Below, in pieces: positions 1 to 6,770 of a stretch of DNA of 15,616 bases. The stretch is from a bacterium (GTDB lineage Bacteria; Nitrospinota_A; UBA7883; JACRGQ01): NCBI GenBank assembly GCA_021815535.1, contig JAKAGL010000030.1:1-15616 (forward strand). Direction: 5' to 3'. The position numbers and the translations under genes were made by a program. Under the pieces are notes generated by a model. That model was not told the DNA's origin and did not search any database. It worked only from the letters and a program-made list of their open reading frames with translations. The stretch's first letter is position 1; every line of letters starts with the position of its first letter.

Positions 1-1
1 C

Positions 2-2095
2 GTGCATGTCAACAATCCCCTGGAATATGGGGTCGTCATCACGGACGCCGGTGGCGCCGTGCAACGCTTCCAGGAGAAGCCGAGCTGGGGCGAAGTGTTC
101 AGCGATACCGCCAACACCGGCATCTATGTGCTGGATCCCAGCGTGCTGGACCTGATCCCGGCGGGGCGCTCTTACGACTTCAGTAGCGACGTCTTTCCGC
201 AGTTGTTGAGCCGGGGCGATCCCATGTTCGGCTATGTGGCCGGAGGTTACTGGTGCGACGTGGGCGACATAGCCAGCCTGCATAAGGCGCAAAACGACAT
301 CCTCAACGGCCTCGTCCAGTTCCCGATGCAGGGAAAGAAGATCAAAGAAGGGCTGTGGGTGGGGGAAAAATCGAACATCTCGCCGCTGGCGCATGTGCAC
401 CCGCCGGTCTACATTGGAAACTATGTGCAGATAAAAGAGGGGGCCACCGTGGGGCCCTACACGGTATTGGGCAACTATTCCGTCATCGACCGCCACGCCA
501 ACGTGACGAGGTCGGTCATCCAGGCCAACAGCTATGTGGGCGAAAACGCCCATGTGAACGGCGCCATCATGGGCAAGCGCGTGATCGTTACCCGGAAGGC
601 GTCGATCGCCGACGGCTCGGTGGTCGGCGACAACACCTTGATCGGCAACGGCGCCGAGATCCGTGCAGGGGTAAAGATATGGCCCGATAAGCGGATTGAA
701 CGCAATGCCGTCGTCAATGAAAATATCGTGTGGGGAACTTCCGTAACTGAATCCCTTTTTACCGCCACCGGGGTGGAAGGGCTGGCGAACGTGGCGATGC
801 GCCCCGATTTCGCCGCGCAACTGGGGGAAGCGTTCGGGGCATACCTCGGTATCGGCAAACGGATCATAACGGCACGCGACGCATCGCCGTATTCACGCAT
901 CATCAAGGACGCCCTGGTCACCGGCCTCAACAGCGTGGGGGTGGACGTATTCGACCTCAAGTACAGCTCGATCCCGTTTCTGCAATACGGCATTGCGCTG
1001 GAACGGCAGTTTGACGCAGGCGTATATGTGGGGATGTCAGATGAACATCCCTCGGTGGTCTCCATCTCCTTTTTTGACGACAACGGCACATTGATCAGCC
1101 GCAACGCACAGCGCAAGATGGAAATGACCCTCATGCGGGGCGATTTTCCGCTGGTGCCGCTGGACTTGATAGGGCAAAACCAGTTCCCCCCCCGCATCTA
1201 TGAGCCGTATATGCAGGAGGCGCTGCAATCCATTGACGTAAGCGCGAAATCCGGAAAAAAACCCCGCGTACTGCTGGTGGCCGATACCGGCTCGGCGACC
1301 AATACCTTCGTCGACATGCTGATAAAACTGGGCGTCGAAGTGATCCACGAATATCTGCCGTCGGTGAGAGAGCCGTACCAGTTCGGGCGGGGACGCGAAG
1401 TGTATGACATCCTCAGCGGCCTGACGCGGCGAAACGCATCCCTCGGTATCTGGCTGCATCCCGCCAATACACGCGCCATCCTCGCCGATGAAAGCGGGCA
1501 GGTTATCGACCAGGAGCTGACGCGCCTGATCTTTTACATGATATACATCCGCGCGGCTTCGGTGGGCGCCCGGATATTCGTTCCGCCGTGGCTGCCGCGC
1601 ATCTTCGGCAAGTGGATCAGGGAAAGGAAGCTGAAGGCGGTTCCTCTTTCAAAACTTGACGCTGCGGTAAACCAATTGGCGGTGCGCGAAAAAGAGTCCC
1701 TGCGGGTATGGCCGGAGTTTACCCATTATTACGTCGACCGCAGCGTGCTCTTTGCGCTGATCAAGCTGGTGGAACATTTGATCGTTCACAAAACGGACCT
1801 CTCCGCGCTGGCGGCCGAAATACCGCCCCGCTTCATATTCAACGCCTCCATCCGCTGTCCGGCGGAAAAAATGGGGGCGGTGATGCGCAGTCTCGGATCG
1901 CTCTTCGGCGACGCCTACCGCGAACAGCAGGACGGGGTGAAAGTGTGGCTGAAAGACGGTTGGCTTCTGATCCGAACGTCGGGTGACGGCCAGTTGCTCG
2001 ATCTCACGGTCGAAGGGAAAGATGCCGGGTCGGCTGAGGAAATGCTCGCCCTCTACGGACGAAAGTTGAAGAACCTCGTGGAGCGGAGCGTGTGA
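2..2095 (+). CDS. NDP-sugar (mannose-1-phosphate) nucleotidyltransferase / degenerate phosphomannomutase fusion, 5'-truncated
   Basis: The gene runs in from before the window, so the N-terminal nucleotide-binding part is missing; 697 residues remain. Seen: residues 1-105 are the end of a nucleotidyltransferase fold (FQEKP at 23-27, NTGIYV at about 38-43). Residues about 106-260 are a left-handed beta-helix of hexapeptide repeats. Residues about 270-697 follow the phosphomannomutase/phosphoglucomutase fold. Known: this architecture is usually annotated mannose-1-phosphate guanylyltransferase/phosphomannomutase and makes GDP-mannose or a related NDP-sugar. Odd: the mutase part looks dead. The TASHNP-type loop reads MSDEHP (345-350; Ser346 kept), the metal loop DGDxDR reads HPANTR (486-491), and the phosphate loop reads RTSGDGQ (658-664). 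The stop overlaps the next gene's possible GTG start, so it leads a coupled operon. The sugar and base specificity cannot be read from this fragment; a glucose-1-phosphate specificity is possible. Confidence 0.88.
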   Translation: MHVNNPLEYGVVITDAGGAVQRFQEKPSWGEVFSDTANTGIYVLDPSVLDLIPAGRSYDFSSDVFPQLLSRGDPMFGYVAGGYWCDVGDIASLHKAQNDILNGLVQFPMQGKKIKEGLWVGEKSNISPLAHVHPPVYIGNYVQIKEGATVGPYTVLGNYSVIDRHANVTRSVIQANSYVGENAHVNGAIMGKRVIVTRKASIADGSVVGDNTLIGNGAEIRAGVKIWPDKRIERNAVVNENIVWGTSVTESLFTATGVEGLANVAMRPDFAAQLGEAFGAYLGIGKRIITARDASPYSRIIKDALVTGLNSVGVDVFDLKYSSIPFLQYGIALERQFDAGVYVGMSDEHPSVVSISFFDDNGTLISRNAQRKMEMTLMRGDFPLVPLDLIGQNQFPPRIYEPYMQEALQSIDVSAKSGKKPRVLLVADTGSATNTFVDMLIKLGVEVIHEYLPSVREPYQFGRGREVYDILSGLTRRNASLGIWLHPANTRAILADESGQVIDQELTRLIFYMIYIRAASVGARIFVPPWLPRIFGKWIRERKLKAVPLSKLDAAVNQLAVREKESLRVWPEFTHYYVDRSVLFALIKLVEHLIVHKTDLSALAAEIPPRFIFNASIRCPAEKMGAVMRSLGSLFGDAYREQQDGVKVWLKDGWLLIRTSGDGQLLDLTVEGKDAGSAEEMLALYGRKLKNLVERSV

Positions 2096-2097
2096 GG

Positions 2098-2919
2098 ATG
2101 GCGCACCGCCGGTTGTTCGCCTCGGACCTTGATGGAACGCTGGTGCCGGACCGCTCCGTCCGGCCGCGGACCGATAACGCGAAGAACCTCCGCCGCTTCA
2201 AGACCTGGCTGGAAACGCAACTGGATATGCGGGTGGTATATGTCACCGGGCGCTATTTTGATTATGCCCGGGAAGGCATCCGCCGCGAGGGGTTGCCCGT
2301 TCCCCACGCCATTATATGCAACGTGGGCGCCGAGATATGGAATTTGGACGGCGGCGAATTCATCCTCGATCACGGCTGGGAAGAGCGGAACCTGGAAACG
2401 GCCGGAAAGGATTTCGCGCCGCGGGTGAGAACGGTCATGAAGCAGTTCTCTTTTCTCAAGGAACAGGAACCGGAGAAAAACAGCAACCTGAAGATCAGCT
2501 ATTACTTCGGCCCGTCCGTGCCCGAGGCCGAAGCGCGCGTGCAGGCGGAAAACATGCTGGTCCGCCTGGGCCTGATGACCCATGTGATCGTCTCGCGCGA
2601 TCCGAATAATGGAACCGGCCTTCTGGACATATTGCCGGTCGACGTCTCCAAAAAAAACGCCCTTTGGTACCTGCTCAAAAAGTGGGGCATTCCCCCCGCA
2701 TCATGCGTTTTCAGCGGCGACACCATGAACGATTACGACCTGCTGATATCGGGGGTTAACGCCATAGTGGTTGCGAACGCAAAACGCGAGGTAAAAGCGC
2801 TAGTACGCACCCGCGGAGGACAAAACTCTTACATAGCATGCGGCAATTACGGCGAGGAGGGCGCCTTCGTCTCCGGCGTTCTGGAGGGGCTGAAGCATTA
2901 CCGCTGGCTGGAGGAATGA
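2098..2919 (+). CDS. HAD-IIB phosphatase of the sucrose-6-phosphate phosphatase family
   Basis: Likely removes phosphate from a disaccharide phosphate (sucrose-6-phosphate or mannosylfructose-6-phosphate) in the cytoplasm, pulling the preceding glycosyl transfer forward. Seen, numbering from ATG 2098 (273 aa): nucleophile motif SDLDGTL with Asp10 and Asp12, motif II VTGR, a motif III lysine in the VSKKNALWYL stretch, and motif IV GDTMND at 207-212. The phrase NVGAEIW after the cap start is typical of sucrose phosphatases. Start choice: GGAG at 2085-2088 lies 9 nt before ATG 2098. A GTG at 2092 overlaps the upstream stop but is only 3 nt from the same GGAG. Neighbours: it lies directly upstream of an SPS-type glycosyltransferase, a pairing known from sucrose and mannosylfructose synthesis. 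The phosphatase family is clear; which disaccharide it acts on is inferred. Confidence 0.85.
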   Translation: MAHRRLFASDLDGTLVPDRSVRPRTDNAKNLRRFKTWLETQLDMRVVYVTGRYFDYAREGIRREGLPVPHAIICNVGAEIWNLDGGEFILDHGWEERNLETAGKDFAPRVRTVMKQFSFLKEQEPEKNSNLKISYYFGPSVPEAEARVQAENMLVRLGLMTHVIVSRDPNNGTGLLDILPVDVSKKNALWYLLKKWGIPPASCVFSGDTMNDYDLLISGVNAIVVANAKREVKALVRTRGGQNSYIACGNYGEEGAFVSGVLEGLKHYRWLEE

Positions 2920-2921
2920 AC

Positions 2922-4157
2922 ATGCGCACCATCGTATTCGCCAATCCCCATAGCGATCCCCTGGCGCTGCCCGGCCAGCCGGACAGCGGGGGCCAGTGCG
3001 TGTACGAGCGGGAACTGATGAAAGCCCTTGCCTCCCTTGCGCCCGATATCGAGGTGGTCAGTTTTACCCGGCGCTGGGGCGGCAAACCCGTGGAAGAGGC
3101 GGTGGCCCCCCGCGCATTGGTGGTGCGGCTGGAAGCCGGCGGAGACGGTTTCATCCGCAAGGAAGACCTGATGCCCCACCTTCCGGGGCTGGCGGCACAG
3201 GCAGAGATGTGGCTGCGGGCCACGGGCCGTGTGCCGTACATCATCCACGGACACTATTGGGACGGAGGGTGGATGGCGGACCGCCTGGCCGAACTCTTCA
3301 ACGTTCCGTATCTCTGGACCGCGCATTCCCTGGGAAAGGTCAAGCGGCTTACGCTTCCCGACGATACACTCTACAGCTATTCGATCCGCATACCCGAAGA
3401 GGAGCGCATTGTTCGCAAAGCATCCGCCATTGTCGCCACCTCTTCGCAGGAAAAAGAGCTGTTTAATGAACACTATCCCGGCGCGGAAGAAAGGATAACC
3501 GTCATTCCCCCGGGAGTGGATACGGAGCGCTATCATCCCCCCGCCGACAAGGCCGCCGCCCGGAAGCGTTTGGCGATCTACACTGATTCGCTGATCTTCA
3601 CCGTGGGCCGGGTTGATAAGCGAAAGGGTTTCGACCTTTTGCTGCGGATGATTCCCGATGTGGTGGCCGCGCTGGGCTTAAAACGGAAATCGGCGCTGTT
3701 CGCCATACCGGAAGGGGACGGAACCGATGAATACGCGCTGTCGCTGCGGCAACAAGCGCGCAATATGGAGATAGAGCGGCATATCCGGTTCTTCCCCCGG
3801 CTGACGGACGAAGAGTTGATGGCGTACTATGCCGCCGCCGATCTTTTCGTCTGTCCCTCGCGTTACGAGCCGTTCGGCATCGTGATCGTCGAGGCGCTGG
3901 CGAGCGGATTGCCCGTCATTGCCACCGACCGGGGCGGCCCCGCCGAGATACTTGCGTCGGGCGCGTTCGGCGAGGCCATTGATCCGGCGGATACCAAGCG
4001 CTATGCCGCCGCCATCGCCGCGCTCCTGTTGGATGCGCCGTTGCTTTCATCCATGTCCGCCGCGGGACGGAAGGAGGCGGTGGAACGGTACGCGTGGCGG
4101 TCTATCGCGGCCCGCATTCTGGCGGTGTACGAAAAGACCAAGGGAGGAAATCCGTGA
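2922..4157 (+). CDS. GT4 glycosyltransferase of the sucrose-phosphate synthase / mannosylfructose-phosphate synthase type
   Basis: Predicted to transfer a hexose from an NDP-sugar to fructose-6-phosphate, giving a disaccharide phosphate for the adjacent phosphatase. Seen in the 411-residue GT-B protein: N-terminal acceptor lobe with DSGGQ (21-25), HGHYWDGG (109-116) and AHSLGKVKR (134-142), all characteristic of sucrose-phosphate-synthase-like enzymes. The C-terminal donor lobe has VGRVDKRKG (228-236) and the retaining EX7E motif, Glu316 and Glu324, inside SRYEPFGIVIVEALASG. Start: GGAGG at 2910-2914 is 7 nt before ATG 2922; an in-frame ATG at 2916 is too close. The protein is short and lacks the C-terminal phosphatase-like extension of plant enzymes, as expected where the phosphatase is separate. 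Sucrose synthase is less likely because that family is much longer. UDP-/ADP-glucose versus GDP-mannose as donor cannot be decided here. Confidence 0.82.
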   Translation: MRTIVFANPHSDPLALPGQPDSGGQCVYERELMKALASLAPDIEVVSFTRRWGGKPVEEAVAPRALVVRLEAGGDGFIRKEDLMPHLPGLAAQAEMWLRATGRVPYIIHGHYWDGGWMADRLAELFNVPYLWTAHSLGKVKRLTLPDDTLYSYSIRIPEEERIVRKASAIVATSSQEKELFNEHYPGAEERITVIPPGVDTERYHPPADKAAARKRLAIYTDSLIFTVGRVDKRKGFDLLLRMIPDVVAALGLKRKSALFAIPEGDGTDEYALSLRQQARNMEIERHIRFFPRLTDEELMAYYAAADLFVCPSRYEPFGIVIVEALASGLPVIATDRGGPAEILASGAFGEAIDPADTKRYAAAIAALLLDAPLLSSMSAAGRKEAVERYAWRSIAARILAVYEKTKGGNP

Positions 4158-5101
4158 TCATTTGCGTGGGAGAAGCGCTGATCGACATGATCTCCGAGGA
4201 AAACGGCGGCGCGCTGGACCGGAGCCGCTCCTTCAAGGCGATGCCGGGGGGCGCCCCCGCCAATGTGGCCATCGGCTGCGCCCGGCAGGGGGTGGAAACA
4301 ATTTTTCTGGGGCGGTTGTCCGCCGACCCTTTCGGACGCATGTTGATGCGGTATCTTTCCGGCCACGGTGTGAACACCGGCCATATCGCGGTCGATACAG
4401 AGGCGAAGACAACGCTTGCGTTTGTGACGCTGGACGAATACATGCGCCCCGACTTCACTTTCTACCGCAACAACACGGCGGATGTGCGGTTCCGCCCGGA
4501 AGATGTTCCCCCGGATGTAGCGGCGCGCGCCCGTATCCTGCATTTCGGTACGCTTTCCATGACCACCGGCAGCGCGCGCGAGGCGACGTTGCTGGCGGTG
4601 CGCACCGCCTCGAAAGCGGGGGCTATCATTTCATTCGATCCCAACTTCCGCCCCGCCCTGTGGGAACCGACCGGGAAAGAAATGCTCGATGCGTTGGAAG
4701 AGGGGCTGGCCCATGCCGATGTCGTGAAGATCAGCGATGGCGAATACGAACAGATAACCGGCTCGGACAAAATGGATCCTGCCGCCGTACGAAACCGCTT
4801 TCCACGCGCCGCGCTTGTGTTGATAACGGAAGGGGAAAAAGGGGCCGCCGTCATCAGCCCCAACCACTATCTGAATGTCCCGGCGACCGGCAATATAAAA
4901 CCGGTCGATACCACCGGCGCGGGGGACGCCTTCGACGCCGCCTTCCTGATGAAGCTGCATGAACGCGGCGTCACCAAGGCCGGGGTGGCCGCCCTTGGCG
5001 AGGAAGTTCTACGCGAGATGGCCGTGTATGCAAATGCCACGGCGGGGAATGCCACGCGATACGTCGGCGCCGTCGCCCATTGGGATCACTGGCGCCGGTA
5101 A
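4154..5101 (+). CDS. PfkB-family fructokinase
   Basis: A ribokinase/PfkB-fold sugar kinase, most likely ATP-dependent fructose to fructose-6-phosphate. That would supply the acceptor for the upstream glycosyltransferase or recycle fructose from disaccharide breakdown. Seen in 315 residues: the N-terminal PfkB signature GGAPANVAI (32-40), a fructokinase-like opening (IICVGEALIDMI), and the C-terminal signature DTTGAGD (252-258), whose Asp258 is the expected catalytic base. Start: GTG 4154 overlaps the upstream stop by four bases (GTGA) and has GGGAGG at 4142-4147, 6 nt upstream, so translation is coupled. This is the last gene of the operon; a hairpin follows and the next gene converges 22 bp away. 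Sps-spp-fructokinase clusters are known for sucrose synthesis in methylotrophs. Another sugar specificity within PfkB is possible. Confidence 0.86.
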   Translation: MIICVGEALIDMISEENGGALDRSRSFKAMPGGAPANVAIGCARQGVETIFLGRLSADPFGRMLMRYLSGHGVNTGHIAVDTEAKTTLAFVTLDEYMRPDFTFYRNNTADVRFRPEDVPPDVAARARILHFGTLSMTTGSAREATLLAVRTASKAGAIISFDPNFRPALWEPTGKEMLDALEEGLAHADVVKISDGEYEQITGSDKMDPAAVRNRFPRAALVLITEGEKGAAVISPNHYLNVPATGNIKPVDTTGAGDAFDAAFLMKLHERGVTKAGVAALGEEVLREMAVYANATAGNATRYVGAVAHWDHWRR

Positions 5102-5119
5102 AAACCGCCAACCGGCGAA

Positions 5120-5140
5120 ACCGTTATTTCAACGGTATTT
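5120..5140 (+). terminator. Intrinsic terminator after the sugar operon
   Basis: A perfect 6-bp stem (ACCGTT 5120-5125 / AACGGT 5131-5136) with a 5-nt loop is followed by ATTTTAAA. It lies 19 bp after the fructokinase stop and overlaps the last codons of the convergent kinase gene. The T run is short, so termination may be partial. In the other direction it has almost no T run. Confidence 0.5.
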
Positions 5141-6230
5141 TAAAGTAGAACGCGCTCCCCTTCCCCGCCTCACTCTCCACGCCGATATGCCCCTGGTGCG
5201 CCTCCGCTATTTTTTTCGCGATGGCAAGCCCCAGGCCGGTGCTCTTCTCGCCGCCGGTGGGGCGCGCGCTCAATTTCTGGAACTCGCCGAACAGCTTATG
5301 CCGTTCGTTCTCTTTTATGCCGGGACCTTCATCCCGCACCGTCACCCGCGCCATCCCCCCTTCCCGGGACGTCTCCACACGCACAATGGTTTTGTGGGGG
5401 GAATATTTGACGGCGTTGCTGATGAGGTTGTCCACCACCTGCGCGATCCGGTCTTGATCCATCAGGCAGACAAGCCCTTCCTGGAGATGAACTTCGACCG
5501 CGATATCTTTCTTTGCGGCCGAAAGCCGCGCCAGCGCCGCCCGCGTTCCCACCATCTCGGAAATATCGGCATTCGCCAAATGCAGGTCAAAGTTGCCGCT
5601 TTCCATCTGCGCTATGTCCAACAGATCATTGAGCAGGATCAGCATATCGCTGCTTGCGCCGCTGATATTCCGCAGGTATTCCTGCGAGGTTTCCTCATCC
5701 AGCCCCCCCTCCAGCAGAAAATCGCTGAACCCGCGTATCGAGCCAAGCGGGTTGCGTAAATCGTGCGCGGCGATACCCAGGAATCTGTTCTTCTGTTCGT
5801 TGAGTTTCCGGAGTTCCTCGACCTTCTGTTCAAGCTTCCTGCGGGATTCGTCAAGTTCAAGGGCCATGCGGCGGCGCTCCAGCGCGTGGCTCACATCCAG
5901 ATAAAGCAGGTTGAAGTCGAGCGGTTTCATCAAATAGCCATACGCCCCCATCTTCAGGCACAAGATGGCGGTTTCCACCCCGGCGTTGGCCGTTACCATA
6001 ATGACCTCGGTGGCGGGATGCTTCTTCTTCAATTCCCCCAATACGGCAATACCGTCCATCCCCGGCATGGAGATATCAAGAACCACCAGATCGGGCGGGC
6101 CGGCAGCCGCCATCCGCAAAGCTTCCGCACCGTTTGCCGCGCGCTCCACGGCAAAGCCCCTGCCGCGAAGAAAATGCGCCGTTATCTCCAGAACATCCGG
6201 TTCATCATCGACCACCAGCACGTTATTCAT
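5124..6230 (-). CDS. Receiver-histidine kinase (response regulator/sensor kinase hybrid, REC first)
   Basis: A cytoplasmic signalling protein of 368 aa with no membrane segment. Seen: an N-terminal receiver domain (about 1-120) with acidic pocket DD at 8-9, phospho-acceptor Asp52, Thr80 and Lys102. A coiled-coil linker (about 118-148) follows, then a HisKA dimerisation domain with H-box HDLRNP (His156). The HATPase domain has an N-box (VVDNLISNAVKYS), G1 box (DEGPGI) and G2 box (GLGLAI). Known: REC-HisKA proteins take input by phosphorylation of the receiver rather than from an attached sensor. Start: ATG 6228-6230 begins directly at the receiver fold, but the ribosome binding site is weak (GGGGATGG about 14 nt upstream). 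It is convergent with the sugar operon and stands alone. It could be the kinase for the HPt and response regulators at 12094-13489, but that is inference. Confidence 0.92.
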   Translation of the reverse strand: MNNVLVVDDEPDVLEITAHFLRGRGFAVERAANGAEALRMAAAGPPDLVVLDISMPGMDGIAVLGELKKKHPATEVIMVTANAGVETAILCLKMGAYGYLMKPLDFNLLYLDVSHALERRRMALELDESRRKLEQKVEELRKLNEQKNRFLGIAAHDLRNPLGSIRGFSDFLLEGGLDEETSQEYLRNISGASSDMLILLNDLLDIAQMESGNFDLHLANADISEMVGTRAALARLSAAKKDIAVEVHLQEGLVCLMDQDRIAQVVDNLISNAVKYSPHKTIVRVETSREGGMARVTVRDEGPGIKENERHKLFGEFQKLSARPTGGEKSTGLGLAIAKKIAEAHQGHIGVESEAGKGSAFYFKIPLK

Positions 6231-6523
6231 CGGTATTCGGCCATCCCCGCAAAAATAAAGAAAGCGCTTTTTGTACTGTTTTGTTGCGTTAAAACCTCGA
6301 AAAACATTTTAATGCAAAAGGCGGATCGACACCTATTGTTACTTTTTGCGCCCCGCCCAGTTCCACATGGCGGTCACTTTCCGCCGGACAGAGGCCATCC
6401 CGGCTCTAAAGCCATATTCATCCCTTATCGCGGCCATACGCAGGCAAAATACCCCAAAAATTCGGCGACACTCCTCTTACCTGCCTCATTCAGTTTTTAC
6501 CTTTCGCTTTTCCACCGAAACTT

Positions 6524-6532
6524 TGGTACAGT
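6524..6532 (+). promoter_or_regulatory. Possible extended -10 promoter for a small RNA
   Basis: TGGTACAGT reads as an extended -10 element (TG-n-TACAGT, 4 of 6 to TATAAT) with no convincing -35. A start near 6539 would place it just ahead of the three-hairpin stretch at 6544-6652. The element is short and could be chance. Confidence 0.25.
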
Positions 6533-6538
6533 CATCAG

Positions 6539-6652
6539 TGGGGCGGCTTTTGTGAGCCGTTTGGGGAAAGATGGATTTGACCGTTTGAGCAGGCTGCCGA
6601 AGGCTGAAAAGCTTCACCGCAGGGGGGAAACAGGTCGCATATCTGTTTTTCC
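6539..6652 (+). ncRNA. Candidate structured RNA or leader, class unknown
   Basis: This lies in the 540-bp gap (6231-6770) between the divergent kinase and radical SAM genes; I see no credible protein gene in the gap. On the + strand three stem-loops follow one another. The first is CGGCT 6544-6548 / AGCCG 6555-6559. The second is CTGC 6594-6597 / GCAG 6619-6622 enclosing GAA-g-GCT, a GAAA loop at 6606-6609 and AGC-TTC. The third is a terminator-like hairpin at 6626-6652. The layout resembles a small RNA or a terminating riboswitch/attenuator about 120 nt ahead of the radical SAM start. I compared it from memory with cobalamin, c-di-GMP-I, glycine, fluoride and Moco riboswitch cores and found no match. 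It could also be fortuitous folding. Confidence 0.3.
6626..6652 (+). terminator. Terminator-like hairpin upstream of the radical SAM gene
   Basis: GGAAA-CAGGT (6626-6635) pairs with ATCTG (6641-6645) and then, past a 2-nt bulge, with TTTCC (6648-6652) around loop CGCAT. The five-T run 6646-6650 overlaps the 3' arm, so the U tract could also act as a classic intrinsic terminator tail. It may end the candidate RNA above. Confidence 0.4.
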
Positions 6653-6770
6653 GTCAACCCGCGCCGGAATTTATGGCTAATATCCGGCCGGAGGTTTTGC
6701 CGGACCGCCCGGCAAAGATTGAAATAACGCGCATGCGCGATTGAACCGTACTGAATTGATGGGAAACTGA

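Noticed and set aside
6532..6538. Minus-strand CUGAUGA resembling the hammerhead ribozyme core
   Set aside because: No following stem II with GAAA and no closing helices; a 7-base match is expected by chance.
6539..6652. Cobalamin riboswitch ahead of a B12-domain radical SAM gene
   Set aside because: The conserved B12-box core and GCCACUG-type segments are absent; only an unclassified structure can be claimed.
5763..6680. Long + strand open frame of about 305 codons across the kinase gene and the gap
   Set aside because: Mostly antisense to the well-supported kinase; sequence has no domain pattern and no ribosome binding site.
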